Of a stretch of DNA of 64,000 bases, positions 17,797 to 26,955 are shown piece by piece. The notes beneath the pieces were generated by a model that saw nothing but the letters and a program-made list of their open reading frames with translations, was not told the origin of the DNA and did no database searches. Source of the stretch: CAZTDU01 sp050248795 (GTDB lineage Bacteria; Pseudomonadota; Gammaproteobacteria; Burkholderiales; SG8-39); assembly GCA_050248795.1 (NCBI GenBank), contig JBFWRS010000011.1:1-64000 (forward strand), given 5' to 3'. Both the position numbers and the translations under genes were made by a program. Every line of letters starts with the position of its first letter. Position 1 is the stretch's first letter.

Positions 17797-19068
17797 ATGT
17801 CGGAAAAGAGTTCTTCTGGCGAGAAACTGCTGTACTGCTCGTTCTGCGGCAAGAGCCAGCATGAAGTGCGCAAGCTCATTGCCGGGCCATCGGTATTCAT
17901 CTGCGACGAGTGCATCGAACTCTGCAATGACATCATCCGCGAGGAAACTGCGGGCGACAAAGGTGGCAAGGGCGCGAAGTCCGACCTGCCTACGCCGCAC
18001 GAGATCCGCAACATCCTCGACCAGTACGTCATAGGCCAGGACCAGGCGAAGAAGATCCTTTCCGTAGCGGTCTACAACCACTACAAGCGGCTGAAGCACC
18101 TGTCGAAGAACGACGATGTTGAACTGGCGAAGTCCAACATCCTCCTCATCGGACCGACCGGTTCCGGCAAGACCCTGCTCGCGCAGACGCTCGCCCGGTT
18201 GCTGAACGTGCCGTTCGTGATCGCGGACGCGACCACGCTCACGGAGGCAGGGTACGTCGGCGAGGATGTGGAGAACATCATCCAGAAGCTGCTGCAGAAC
18301 TGCGACTACGACGTCGACAAGGCCAAGCGCGGCATCGTCTACATCGACGAGATAGACAAGATCTCGAGGAAATCCGACAACCCGTCGATCACCCGGGACG
18401 TTTCCGGCGAGGGCGTGCAGCAGGCCCTGCTGAAGCTGATCGAAGGAACCATCGCATCGGTGCCGCCGCAGGGCGGTCGCAAGCATCCGAACCAGGACTT
18501 CGTGCAGGTCGACACGACCAATATCCTCTTCGTCTGCGGAGGCGCGTTCGATGGCCTGGAGCGCATCGTGCGCAATCGCACGGAGAAGAGCGGCATCGGG
18601 TTCGGCGCCGAGGTGCGCAGCCCGACGAATGCCAAGGCAACCTACGACATGCTGAAGAGCGTGGAGCCGGAGGACCTTATCAAGTACGGGCTGATCCCGG
18701 AATTCGTCGGGCGGATGCCGGTCGTTGCGGCGCTGGAGGAACTCAACGAAAGCGCGCTGATCCAGATCCTGACGGAGCCGAAGAACGCGCTGCTCAAGCA
18801 GTACCAGCGCCTGTTCCTGATGGAAGGGGTCGAACTCGAGGTGCGTCCTGCCGCGCTTGCGGCTGTCTCGAGGAAAGCACTGGCACGCAAGACCGGTGCG
18901 CGCGGGCTGCGCTCGATTCTCGAAGCGGTGCTGCTGGACACCATGTATGAACTTCCGACGCTGGAGAATGTCAGCAAGGTAGTCGTCGACGAAGCCATGA
19001 TTGCCGCTGATGGGAAGCCGCTCCTCATTTACTCCGACCAGCCGAAGGTCGCAGGCAGCGCCGGTTAA
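17797..19068 (+). CDS. clpX: ATP-dependent Clp protease ATP-binding subunit ClpX
   Basis: A 423-residue AAA+ unfoldase. The four-Cys zinc-binding domain (CSFCGK and CDECIELC) is at the N-terminus. Walker A is GPTGSGKT and Walker B YIDEIDK, and the ClpP-docking loop is present as GIGFGAEV. It unfolds tagged substrates and feeds them to ClpP. Its upstream ribosome-binding site is GAGGGG. Confidence 0.97.
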   Translation: MSEKSSSGEKLLYCSFCGKSQHEVRKLIAGPSVFICDECIELCNDIIREETAGDKGGKGAKSDLPTPHEIRNILDQYVIGQDQAKKILSVAVYNHYKRLKHLSKNDDVELAKSNILLIGPTGSGKTLLAQTLARLLNVPFVIADATTLTEAGYVGEDVENIIQKLLQNCDYDVDKAKRGIVYIDEIDKISRKSDNPSITRDVSGEGVQQALLKLIEGTIASVPPQGGRKHPNQDFVQVDTTNILFVCGGAFDGLERIVRNRTEKSGIGFGAEVRSPTNAKATYDMLKSVEPEDLIKYGLIPEFVGRMPVVAALEELNESALIQILTEPKNALLKQYQRLFLMEGVELEVRPAALAAVSRKALARKTGARGLRSILEAVLLDTMYELPTLENVSKVVVDEAMIAADGKPLLIYSDQPKVAGSAG

Positions 19069-19197
19069 GGCACGGCAAGACGGCCGTACGGCGCATTGCG
19101 GCACCTGCCGCTTGCGTGTACCCTTTTGATTAAGAGCAGGAAATCCGGTTTTGCCGGATGAGTTTGCCAGTGCTTCGACCGCCACAGAGGATGCCCA

Positions 19198-21624
19198 ATG
19201 TCCGACCTGCCTGAACCCTCCACCAGCCAGTACCCCCTGCTTCCCCTGCGGGACGTGGTGGTGTTTCCGCACATGGTGATTCCGCTGTTCGTCGGACGGC
19301 CGAAGTCCATCAAGGCGATGGAAACCGCGATGGAGATCGGCAAGTCGATCCTTCTCGTGGCGCAGAAATCGGCTGCGAAGGACGATCCAGGCCCGCAGGA
19401 CATGTACGAGATCGGCTGCGTATCCTCGATCCTGCAGATGCTCAAGCTCCCGGATGGGACCGTGAAGGTGCTTGTCGAGGGCGGCAGTCGCGCACGCCTG
19501 TCCGGCATCGCCGACCTGAAGACGCATTGGGTTGCAGACGGCAGCCTGATACCGGCCGATCCGGACCCCGTGCCGGAGGTTGAGGCGATGCGCCGTGCGC
19601 TGCTCTCGGCCTTCGACCAGTACGTCAAGCTCAACAAGAAGATCCCGCCCGAGATCCTCACTTCATTGGCCGGCATCGACGAAGCCGGAAGGCTCGCCGA
19701 CACCGTCGCCGCCCACCTGCCGCTCAAGCTGGAGCAGAAGCAGCAGGTGCTGGAGATGTTCGACGTCAAGGCACGCCTGGAACATCTGCTGTCCCAGCTC
19801 GAGACCGAGATCGACATCCTCCAGGTAGAAAAGCGCATCCGCGGCCGCGTCAAGCGGCAGATGGAGAAGAGCCAGCGCGAGTACTACCTCAACGAGCAGG
19901 TGAAGGCGATCCAGAAGGAACTGGGCGAGGGCGAAGAGGGCGCGGACCTCGAGGAGATGGACAAGAAGATCAAGCGTGCGCACATGCCCAAGGACGCGCG
20001 CAAGAAGGCCGATGCGGAGTTCAAGAAGCTCAAGCTGATGTCCCCGATGTCGGCAGAAGCCACCGTGGTGCGCAATTACATCGAGACCCTCGTAAACCTG
20101 CCGTGGCGCAAGAAGTCTAAGATCTCCAAGGACATCAAGGCTGCGCAGGCGGTGCTGGACAAGGACCACTACGGACTAGAGAAGGTCAAGGAACGCATCG
20201 TCGAGTACCTGGCGGTACAGAGCCGCGTGGACAAGATGAAGGCGCCGATCCTGTGCCTGGTGGGTCCGCCGGGAGTGGGCAAGACGTCGCTCGGCCAGTC
20301 GATCGCGAAGGCGACAAACCGCAAGTTCGTGCGCATGTCCCTCGGGGGGGTACGCGACGAAGCCGAGGTCCGCGGCCACCGCAGGACGTACATCGGCTCG
20401 ATGCCGGGCAAGATCCTGCAGAACATGACCAAGGTCCAGGTGCGCAATCCGCTCTTCCTGCTCGACGAAGTCGACAAGATGGGCATGGACTGGCGCGGCG
20501 ATCCGTCGTCCGCGCTGCTCGAGGTGCTCGATCCGGAGCAGAACCACACTTTCGTCGACCACTACGTCGAGGTCGAGTACGACCTGTCCGAGGTGATGTT
20601 CGTCGCTACCGCCAACACGTTGAACATCCCGCCGGCGCTGGCTGACAGGATGGAGGTGATCCGCCTGTCCGGGTACACCGAGGACGAGAAGCTCAATATT
20701 GCCGTGCGCTACCTGCTGCCGAAGCAGAAGACGAACTCCGGCCTCAAGGAAGGGGAGCTGGGCGTCACCGAGGCCGCGATCCGCGACATCGTGCGTTACT
20801 ACACGCGCGAGGCGGGGGTGCGCAGTTTGGAGCGCGAGCTGTCGAAGATCTGCCGCAAGGCGGTCAAGCAGCTGCTGACCGACAAGCAGGAAGGCGAAGG
20901 AAAGGTCAGGCGGATAAACGTCACGCCACGCAATCTCGACAAGTATCTTGGCGTGCGCAAGTACACCTTCGGCGTCGCTGAGAAGGAAAATCAGGTCGGG
21001 CAGGTGACCGGCCTCGCGTGGACCGAGGTCGGCGGCGAGTTGCTGACGATAGAGACGGTGACCATGCCGGGCAAGGGCAAGACGATCACGACGGGCAAGC
21101 TGGGTGACGTCATGCAGGAGTCGATCCAGGCTGCGCTGTCGGTCGTGCGCAACCGTTCTCGACGCCTGGGTGTGAACGAGGACTTCTACCAGAAGAACGA
21201 TATCCACATCCACCTCCCGGAGGGCGCGACGCCCAAGGACGGTCCCAGCGCGGGTATCGGCATCTGCACGGCGATGGTTTCCGTGCTCACCGGCATTCCG
21301 GTGCGGGCCGACGTCGCAATGACCGGCGAGATCACGCTGCGAGGCGAGGTGCTGGCGATCGGCGGACTGAAGGAGAAGCTGCTGGCAGCCCATCGCGGCA
21401 CGATCAAGACCGTGCTGATTCCCCAGGAGAACGTGAAGGACCTGGTGGACATCCCCGACAACGTCAAGAATCGGCTGGAGATCATCCCGGTGAAATGGAT
21501 AGACCAGGTGCTCGAGATCGCGCTGGAGCGACAGCCGGAGCCACTGCCGGAGGCCGTAGCGGCACCGCTGCCAGCCGCAACGCCGGACGACAAGGGCGCG
21601 GTGCAGCCTGCCGTGAAGCACTGA
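19198..21624 (+). CDS. lon: ATP-dependent protease Lon
   Basis: An 808-residue homohexameric AAA+ protease. It has an N-terminal substrate domain from YPLLPLRDVVVFPHMVIPLF, an AAA+ module with GPPGVGKTS and FLLDEVDKMG, and a Ser-Lys protease domain with the catalytic serine in KDGPSAGIG and the lysine in GGLKEKLLAAHRG. The 129-base gap after clpX holds the palindrome gccgtacggc (19083-19092) and the hairpin atccgg/ccggat (19143-19159). No convincing heat-shock promoter was recognised there. Confidence 0.97.
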   Translation: MSDLPEPSTSQYPLLPLRDVVVFPHMVIPLFVGRPKSIKAMETAMEIGKSILLVAQKSAAKDDPGPQDMYEIGCVSSILQMLKLPDGTVKVLVEGGSRARLSGIADLKTHWVADGSLIPADPDPVPEVEAMRRALLSAFDQYVKLNKKIPPEILTSLAGIDEAGRLADTVAAHLPLKLEQKQQVLEMFDVKARLEHLLSQLETEIDILQVEKRIRGRVKRQMEKSQREYYLNEQVKAIQKELGEGEEGADLEEMDKKIKRAHMPKDARKKADAEFKKLKLMSPMSAEATVVRNYIETLVNLPWRKKSKISKDIKAAQAVLDKDHYGLEKVKERIVEYLAVQSRVDKMKAPILCLVGPPGVGKTSLGQSIAKATNRKFVRMSLGGVRDEAEVRGHRRTYIGSMPGKILQNMTKVQVRNPLFLLDEVDKMGMDWRGDPSSALLEVLDPEQNHTFVDHYVEVEYDLSEVMFVATANTLNIPPALADRMEVIRLSGYTEDEKLNIAVRYLLPKQKTNSGLKEGELGVTEAAIRDIVRYYTREAGVRSLERELSKICRKAVKQLLTDKQEGEGKVRRINVTPRNLDKYLGVRKYTFGVAEKENQVGQVTGLAWTEVGGELLTIETVTMPGKGKTITTGKLGDVMQESIQAALSVVRNRSRRLGVNEDFYQKNDIHIHLPEGATPKDGPSAGIGICTAMVSVLTGIPVRADVAMTGEITLRGEVLAIGGLKEKLLAAHRGTIKTVLIPQENVKDLVDIPDNVKNRLEIIPVKWIDQVLEIALERQPEPLPEAVAAPLPAATPDDKGAVQPAVKH

Positions 21625-21635
21625 GGGGGACGGAC

Positions 21636-21908
21636 TTGAACAAGGCCGAGTTGATCGAGCATATTGCGCAGTCCGCTGACATCTCCCGCTCAGCGGCGGA
21701 ACGAGCGGTGGATGCGCTGGTCGTCGCGGTGAAGGCGAGCCTGAAAACGGGCGATACCGTCACGCTCGCGGGGTTCGGCACGTTCCACGCGAGCAGGCGC
21801 GAGGCACGCAAGGGACGCAATCCACGTACCGGTGCGGAGATCAGCATCGAGGCGGCCACGGTGCCGAAGTTCCGCGCTGGCCGAGCCCTGCGGGATGCGC
21901 TAAACTAG
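21636..21908 (+). CDS. hupB: DNA-binding protein HU, beta-type
   Basis: A 90-residue nucleoid protein starting at TTG after a GAGGGGGA ribosome-binding site. NKAELIEHIAQSADISRSAA and GFGTFHASRREARKGRNPRT (the DNA-embracing beta arm) are diagnostic. An in-frame extension to 21495 that reads back through lon is rejected because HU is 90 residues and starts MNKAEL. It follows lon by 11 bases. Confidence 0.95.
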   Translation: MNKAELIEHIAQSADISRSAAERAVDALVVAVKASLKTGDTVTLAGFGTFHASRREARKGRNPRTGAEISIEAATVPKFRAGRALRDALN

Positions 21909-21936
21909 CGCCCCTTTTGCGTTGCTCTGACTACAA

Positions 21937-22012
21937 GGGTGCTTAGCTCAGCTGGCAGAGCGCCGCCCTTACAAGGCGGATGTCGGGAGTTCGACCCTCT
22001 CAGCACCCACCA
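21937..22012 (+). tRNA. tRNA-Val (anticodon UAC)
   Basis: The acceptor stem GGGTGCT/AGCACCC, the D arm gctcagctggcagagc and the anticodon stem ccgcc/ggcgg with loop cttacaa (anticodon TAC) are visible, with an encoded CCA. It lies 28 bases after hupB and 24 bases before tRNA-Asp. Confidence 0.97.
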
Positions 22013-22036
22013 AAGGTTGATCGAAGCAGGGAAGCT

Positions 22037-22113
22037 GGAGCGGTAGTTCAGTTGGTTAGAATACCGGCCTGTCACGCCGGGGGTCGCGGGTTCGAGTCCC
22101 GTCCGCTCCGCCA
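22037..22113 (+). tRNA. tRNA-Asp (anticodon GUC)
   Basis: The acceptor stem GGAGCGG/CCGCTCC, anticodon stem ccggc/gccgg with loop ctGTCac, T arm cgggttcgagtcccg, discriminator G and an encoded CCA are visible. It is probably co-transcribed with tRNA-Val. Confidence 0.97.
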
Positions 22114-22120
22114 GCATTCC

Positions 22121-22143
22121 AAGGGCCCTTGCGGGCCTTTTTT
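22121..22143 (+). terminator. Rho-independent terminator after the tRNA pair
   Basis: A short GC-rich hairpin (ggccc, loop ttgc, gggcc) is followed by a run of T bases, starting eight bases after tRNA-Asp. It separates the lon-hupB-tRNA unit from ppiD. Confidence 0.75.
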
Positions 22144-22169
22144 CGTATAGAGACCGGTTCTCACGATCG

Positions 22170-24029
22170 ATGTCCATATTCGACTTAGTCGAGCGAAACA
22201 AGCGGCTCATCCAGATCCTGATGGTGCTGATCGCCATCACGTTCGTCACCTGGGGCCTGGAGTCGTATACGCGCGGCCCCTCCGTGAGCACTGTCGCGAC
22301 CGTGAACGGCGCGAAGATCTCCGAGCGTGAGTTCAGCGAGGAACTGCGGCGCCAGCAGGAGCAGTTGCGTGCGGTGGTGGGTCGGGACTTCGACCTTTCC
22401 GCGATGGATACGCCCGAGGCGCGCTCGGTGGTGCTGGATTCGATGATCTCGCGGCGCCTGGTCGCGAGCGAGGCAGTTGGTGCGAACCTTATCGTCGACG
22501 ATGAAGCGCTGCGCGAGACGATCCTGTCGATTCCGGCGTTCCAGGTCGGAGGCAGCTTCTCCCGGGAGCAGTACGAGGCGGTGCTGCGAGCGCAAGGTCA
22601 GACGCCGGCAAGTTTTGAAGCCACGCTGCGCTACGACATGTCGGTGGGGCAGCTTACCCGTGCGGTGGCCGAGACAGCCATCCAGCCGCGTGCGCTGGCC
22701 GAACGCATTGCACGACTGGAGGGCCAGGGGCGCGAAGTGCAGGAGGCACTGATTCCGGCGACGCAGTTCGCCGCCGAGGTTCAGGTCGACGAGGCGCAGG
22801 TGAAGTCCTACTACGAGGCCAACCAGGACGAGTTCCGTACCCCCGAGCGTGTGCGTGCAGAGTTTCTGGTTCTGTCAGCGGACGAGATTGGTGCGGCGAT
22901 CCCACCCAGCGAAGAAGAGGTGAAAAAGGCCTACGAGGCGAGGGCAAGCCAGTATCAGGTTCCCGAGCAGCGGCGTGCCAGCCACATCCTCGTGAAGACC
23001 CGCGAGGAAGCTGATCGCCTGCTCGCCGAGGCCAGGCAGTCGCCGCAGCGGTTCGCGGAACTGGCGAAGAAGCACTCGCAGGACAGTGGTTCGGCGGAGC
23101 AGGGGGGGGACCTCGGCTTTTTCGCCCGGGGCATGATGGTGAAGCCCTTCGAGGACGCGGTCTTCGCAGGCAAGGAGGGCGAGACGCTCGGTCCGGTCGA
23201 GAGCGAGTTCGGCCACCATGTGATTCGCATCACCGGCATCCAGGCCGCCAAGGCAAGGCCGCTGGAGGAGGTGCGCGCACAGATCGTCGCCGAGATCGGC
23301 AGGCAGGCAGGGATCCGGAAGTTCGCCGAGGTCGCCGAGCAGTTCAGCAATCTGGTCTACGAGCAGTCCGACAGCCTGCAGCCGGCGGGGGAAAAGCTGA
23401 AGCTCAAGTTGCAGACCAGCGACTGGGTTTCGAGGACGGCCGCGCCGGACGCCGGCGTATTCGCCAACCCGAAACTGCTCGCCGCCTTGTTTTCGGACGA
23501 CGCGCTGAAGGCCAGGCGCAACACCGACGCCATAGAGGTGGCGACCAATACGCTGGTGTCAGCGAGGGTAGCGGAACACCAGCCCGCGGCCTTGCGTCCG
23601 CTCGAGGAGGTGAAGGCGGAGATCGAGCGCAAGCTGCGAAATCGCGCTGCTGCGGCGCTTGCGCACAAGGCGGGCGCAGCGAAGCTGGAGGAGCTTGCGA
23701 AGGGCGGCGACGCAGGCCTGAAGTGGTCGCTGCCGAAGACGGTTTCGCGACGGCAGTCCACGGACATGTCGCCGGATGCCCTCAGGAAGGTGTTTTCCGT
23801 CGACCCCGCCAAAGTGCCGGCTCATTTCGGCGTCGCTCAGGACGACGGCTACCGCCTGTACCGGATCGCCAGGCTCTTGCCGCTTGAGCCGCGCAAGGAC
23901 GAGGAGCGCAAGGCAGGTCTCGTCAATGCAGAGCGCCAGGCCGGTGCGGAGCAGTATCAGGCGTACGTGGAGGCGCTGCGCCTGCGCGCCGACATCGACG
24001 TCAACAAGCCGGCGCTGGAGAAGCGCTAG
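22170..24029 (+). CDS. ppiD: Periplasmic folding chaperone / peptidyl-prolyl isomerase PpiD (SurA/PPIC-type)
   Basis: A 619-residue membrane-anchored parvulin. One N-terminal membrane helix (LIQILMVLIAITFVTWGLE) follows a short cytoplasmic tail with VERNKR. A SurA-like N-domain comes next, then a parvulin domain near residues 265-360 (RRASHILVKTREEADRLLAE, GGDLGFFARGMM) and a long helical C-terminus. It assists folding of proteins leaving the Sec translocon. The position downstream of lon-hupB is the standard proteobacterial one. Confidence 0.94.
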   Translation: MSIFDLVERNKRLIQILMVLIAITFVTWGLESYTRGPSVSTVATVNGAKISEREFSEELRRQQEQLRAVVGRDFDLSAMDTPEARSVVLDSMISRRLVASEAVGANLIVDDEALRETILSIPAFQVGGSFSREQYEAVLRAQGQTPASFEATLRYDMSVGQLTRAVAETAIQPRALAERIARLEGQGREVQEALIPATQFAAEVQVDEAQVKSYYEANQDEFRTPERVRAEFLVLSADEIGAAIPPSEEEVKKAYEARASQYQVPEQRRASHILVKTREEADRLLAEARQSPQRFAELAKKHSQDSGSAEQGGDLGFFARGMMVKPFEDAVFAGKEGETLGPVESEFGHHVIRITGIQAAKARPLEEVRAQIVAEIGRQAGIRKFAEVAEQFSNLVYEQSDSLQPAGEKLKLKLQTSDWVSRTAAPDAGVFANPKLLAALFSDDALKARRNTDAIEVATNTLVSARVAEHQPAALRPLEEVKAEIERKLRNRAAAALAHKAGAAKLEELAKGGDAGLKWSLPKTVSRRQSTDMSPDALRKVFSVDPAKVPAHFGVAQDDGYRLYRIARLLPLEPRKDEERKAGLVNAERQAGAEQYQAYVEALRLRADIDVNKPALEKR

Positions 24030-24035
24030 CGCGTC

Positions 24036-24845
24036 TCAGTCCGCCGCAACACCATTGCCGGTGGCACCTATGCCGCCGACCACGTGGTGAAACCCGGCAT
24101 CGACATACACCACCTCGGCGGTGATTCCCGCGGCGAGGTCCGATAGCAGGAACGCGGCTGCGTTGCCGACATCTTCGGTGGTGACATTGCGCTTCAGCGG
24201 TGCGTGTTCCTCGACGAACCTGAGTATCTTCGAGAAACCCGCGATCCCGGCAGCGGCCAATGTCTTGATCGGACCCGCGGAGATCGCGTTCACGCGGATC
24301 CCGTCGCGTCCGAGGTGGGCGGCGAGGTAGCGCACCGAGGCCTCGAGGCTGGCTTTCGCCAGGCCCATGGTGTTGTAGTTGGGCACGACACGCTCGGCGC
24401 CCAGATACGTGAGCGTCAGCAGCGACGCGCGCCGCCCCTGCATCATCGGCAGCGCGGCCTTCGCCAGCGCTGGAAAGCTGTAGGCGGATATGTCATGCGC
24501 CTGACGAAAGGCCTCGCGCGACAGGCCGTCGAGAAAATCCCCGGCGATCGCTTCGCGCGGTGCGAACGCGATCGCGTGCACCAGGCCGTCCAGCCCGTCC
24601 CAGCGTGCTGCAAGCGAGGCGAACAGCGAGGCGATCTCGCCGTCGTTACCGACGTCGCAGGGGAGCACGATGTCGGAGCCGAATTCGCCTGCCATGCCGG
24701 TGACGCGCTCCTTGAAGCGCTCTCCCACATAGGTGAATGCGAGTTCCGCGCCTTCGCGATGCGCCGCACGCGCGATGCCATAGGCGATCGACCGGTTTGA
24801 CAGCAGGCCGGTAACGAGGATTTTCTTGCCGGAGAGGAATCCCAT
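24036..24845 (-). CDS. fabI: Enoyl-[acyl-carrier-protein] reductase (NADH) FabI
   Basis: A 269-residue SDR-fold reductase for the last step of each fatty-acid elongation cycle. It starts MGFLSGKKILVTGLLSNRS, with the catalytic motif Y-x6-K in NYNTMGLAK and the FabI-type LTYLGAERVVPNYN stretch. A much longer open frame upstream is rejected because it runs antisense through the next gene. The ATG at 24845 lies six bases after a TATAAT box shared with the divergent transporter operon. The active-site layout is FabI rather than FabV or FabK. Confidence 0.95.
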   Translation of the reverse strand: MGFLSGKKILVTGLLSNRSIAYGIARAAHREGAELAFTYVGERFKERVTGMAGEFGSDIVLPCDVGNDGEIASLFASLAARWDGLDGLVHAIAFAPREAIAGDFLDGLSREAFRQAHDISAYSFPALAKAALPMMQGRRASLLTLTYLGAERVVPNYNTMGLAKASLEASVRYLAAHLGRDGIRVNAISAGPIKTLAAAGIAGFSKILRFVEEHAPLKRNVTTEDVGNAAAFLLSDLAAGITAEVVYVDAGFHHVVGGIGATGNGVAAD

Positions 24846-24866
24846 CGGCGGATTATACTTTCCGGC
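24846..24866. promoter_or_regulatory. Bidirectional -10 region between fabI and the ABC transporter operon
   Basis: The 21-base gap contains gattatactt. On the minus strand it reads TATAAT (24857-24852), six bases before the fabI ATG. On the plus strand it reads TATACT (24854-24859), seven bases before the ATG at 24867. The two -10 hexamers share four bases. Both transcripts would start at or next to their start codons, with no room for a ribosome-binding site. No good -35 is seen on either side. Confidence 0.6.
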
Positions 24867-26954
24867 ATGCGGATGCTGTTCCTGGTCGTGCTGTGCCTCG
24901 CTGGATGCGGCGAGGTCTGGAACGATCCGTATCCGGTGGCGGAGCGCGGCAGCAACACCATGTACTCCGCATTCACCGAGCGGCCAAAGCACCTCGACCC
25001 CGCGCAGTCCTACACTTCGGACGAGGCGCTCTTCACGCGCCAGGTGTACGAGCCGCCGCTGCAGTACCACTACCTGAAGCGGCCTTATGAACTGATTCCG
25101 CTGGTTGCGGCATCGATGCCACAGGTGGCCGAGCAGGACGGTGGGCGTTTCACGCAGTACGAGATTCGCATCCGGCCGGGAATCCGGTTCCAGCCGCACC
25201 CGGGCTTCGTCCCGGCCAACCTGTCGCTGGAACGTACGCATATCGACAGGCTGCGTAGCCCGTACGAACTGCAGACCGGCACGCGTGAACTGCTGGCCGA
25301 CGACTTCATCTACCAGATCAAGCGCCTTGCGCACCCGCGGCTGCACTCGCCGATCTTCGGATTGATGAGCGAGTACATCGTCGGGCTGGATGACCTGGCG
25401 ACGCGCCTCAAGGCGGCCGCCGATTCCATGCCCGTGGATGCCTGGCTGGATCTGCGCGAGTTCCCGCTCGAGGGGGTCGAGCGCGTCGATGCGCACACCT
25501 ACAGGATTATGCTCAAGGGGCGGTATCCGCAGTTCTCGTACTGGCTGGCGATGCCGTTTTTCGCCCCCATTCCCTGGGAGGCAGAGAAGTTCTTTGAGCA
25601 ACCCGGCATGGCGGAGAAGAACTTCACGCTCGACTGGTGGCCGGTGGGTACCGGCCCCTACATGCTGACCGAGAACGATCCCAACTCGCGCATGGTGCTG
25701 TCGCGCAATCCGAACTTCCGCGGCGAGCCCTATCCTGATTCGGGCGATGCGGGGGATGCCGAAGCGGGACTGCTCGCAGACGCCGGAAGGACCATGCCTT
25801 TCATCGACCGCATCGCCTTCAGCCGCGAGAAGGAAGCCATCCCTTACTGGAACAAGTTCCTGCAGGGCTACTATGACTCGTCCGGGATTGCGTCGGACAA
25901 CTTCGACCAGGCGGTGCGGATCTCGATAGAAGGCGACACGACCGTCACCCCCGAGATGCAGGCGCGTGGCATCCGCTTGCAGACCACGGTGGCGCCCACG
26001 GTCTACTACTTCGGCTTCAACATGCTCGATCCGGTAGTCGGCGGCAGTTCCGATCGGGCGCGCTTGCTGCGGCACGCGCTGGCGGTCGCCGTCGATGTGG
26101 AGGAGTACCTTTCAATCTTCGCCAATGGCCGCGGCGTCGCCGCGCACGGACCGCTGGCGCCCGGCATATTCGGCTACCGGGAGGGTCAGGCCGGGATCAA
26201 TCCGGTCACGCATGAATGGGTCAAAGGCCGTGCGCAGCGCCGGACGCTGGAGCACGCGCGCGCCTTGCTCGCCCGCGCGGGCTACCCGGACGGCCGGGAT
26301 GCGAGTACCGGTGCGCCACTGGTGCTGTACCTCGACACCACCTCGAGGGGGCCCGGCGACAAGGCGCGCTTCGACTGGTGGCGCAAGCAGTTCGCCAAGC
26401 TGTCCGTGCAGCTCGAAGTCCGCGACACCGACTGGAACCGCTTCCAGGAGAAGATACGCAAGGGCAGCCAGCAGATCTACATCCTCGGCTGGAACGCCGA
26501 CTACCCGGACCCCGAAAACTTCCTGTTCCTGCTGCATGGGCCGCAATCGCGTGCGCGGACGCAGGGCGAGAACAGCTCCAACTACGCCAATCCGGCGTAC
26601 GACGCGCTGTTCGAGCAGGTGCGTCACATGCCGAACTCACCGGAGCGGCAGCGGCTGATCGACCGCATGCTGGATATCGTCCGCGCGGATGCGCCGTGGA
26701 TGTTCGGCTTTCATCCAAAGGACTTCAGCCTGTCGCACGCCTGGGTGGCGAACGGAAAGCCGAACAACATGGCGGGCAACACGCTGAAGTACCTGCGGAT
26801 CGATTCAGCCCGGCGCGACGAGATGCGCGCCGAGTGGAACCGGCCGGTGTGGTTTCCGCTCGTCCTGATCGCCGGGTTGCTGGCAGCCAGCGTCGTGCCT
26901 GCCGTTCTGGGGTACCGGCGGCGTGAGCGCATGGCTGCTCGCCCCGCAAGCTGA
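24867..26954 (+). CDS. Peptide-type ABC transporter substrate-binding lipoprotein with extra C-terminal membrane helix
   Basis: A 695-residue family-5 solute-binding protein. The short N-terminus MRMLFLVVLCLAGCG is a lipoprotein signal with the lipobox LAGC (Cys14). The middle holds typical SBP_bac_5 segments such as GTGPYMLTENDPNSRMVLSR and the NADYPDPENFLFLL block. Unusually, residues about 658-680 form a membrane helix followed by YRRRERMAARPAS, so the mature protein may be anchored at both ends. It heads the transporter operon; the permease starts one base after its stop. The substrate is probably an oligopeptide. Confidence 0.88.
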   Translation: MRMLFLVVLCLAGCGEVWNDPYPVAERGSNTMYSAFTERPKHLDPAQSYTSDEALFTRQVYEPPLQYHYLKRPYELIPLVAASMPQVAEQDGGRFTQYEIRIRPGIRFQPHPGFVPANLSLERTHIDRLRSPYELQTGTRELLADDFIYQIKRLAHPRLHSPIFGLMSEYIVGLDDLATRLKAAADSMPVDAWLDLREFPLEGVERVDAHTYRIMLKGRYPQFSYWLAMPFFAPIPWEAEKFFEQPGMAEKNFTLDWWPVGTGPYMLTENDPNSRMVLSRNPNFRGEPYPDSGDAGDAEAGLLADAGRTMPFIDRIAFSREKEAIPYWNKFLQGYYDSSGIASDNFDQAVRISIEGDTTVTPEMQARGIRLQTTVAPTVYYFGFNMLDPVVGGSSDRARLLRHALAVAVDVEEYLSIFANGRGVAAHGPLAPGIFGYREGQAGINPVTHEWVKGRAQRRTLEHARALLARAGYPDGRDASTGAPLVLYLDTTSRGPGDKARFDWWRKQFAKLSVQLEVRDTDWNRFQEKIRKGSQQIYILGWNADYPDPENFLFLLHGPQSRARTQGENSSNYANPAYDALFEQVRHMPNSPERQRLIDRMLDIVRADAPWMFGFHPKDFSLSHAWVANGKPNNMAGNTLKYLRIDSARRDEMRAEWNRPVWFPLVLIAGLLAASVVPAVLGYRRRERMAARPAS

Positions 26955-26955
26955 G

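Noticed and set aside
19069..19197. Heat-shock (sigma-32) promoter before lon
   Set aside because: Looked for CTTGAAA and CCCCAT-type boxes at proper spacing; nothing convincing, only two short hairpins.
17026..19527. 833-codon minus-strand open frame under clpP and clpX
   Set aside because: High GC keeps antisense frames open. It mirrors the clpP/clpX codons and has no recognisable domain.
24846..26075. Long N-terminal extension of fabI
   Set aside because: It is antisense to the ABC lipoprotein gene, and FabI proteins start MGFLSGKKILVTG.
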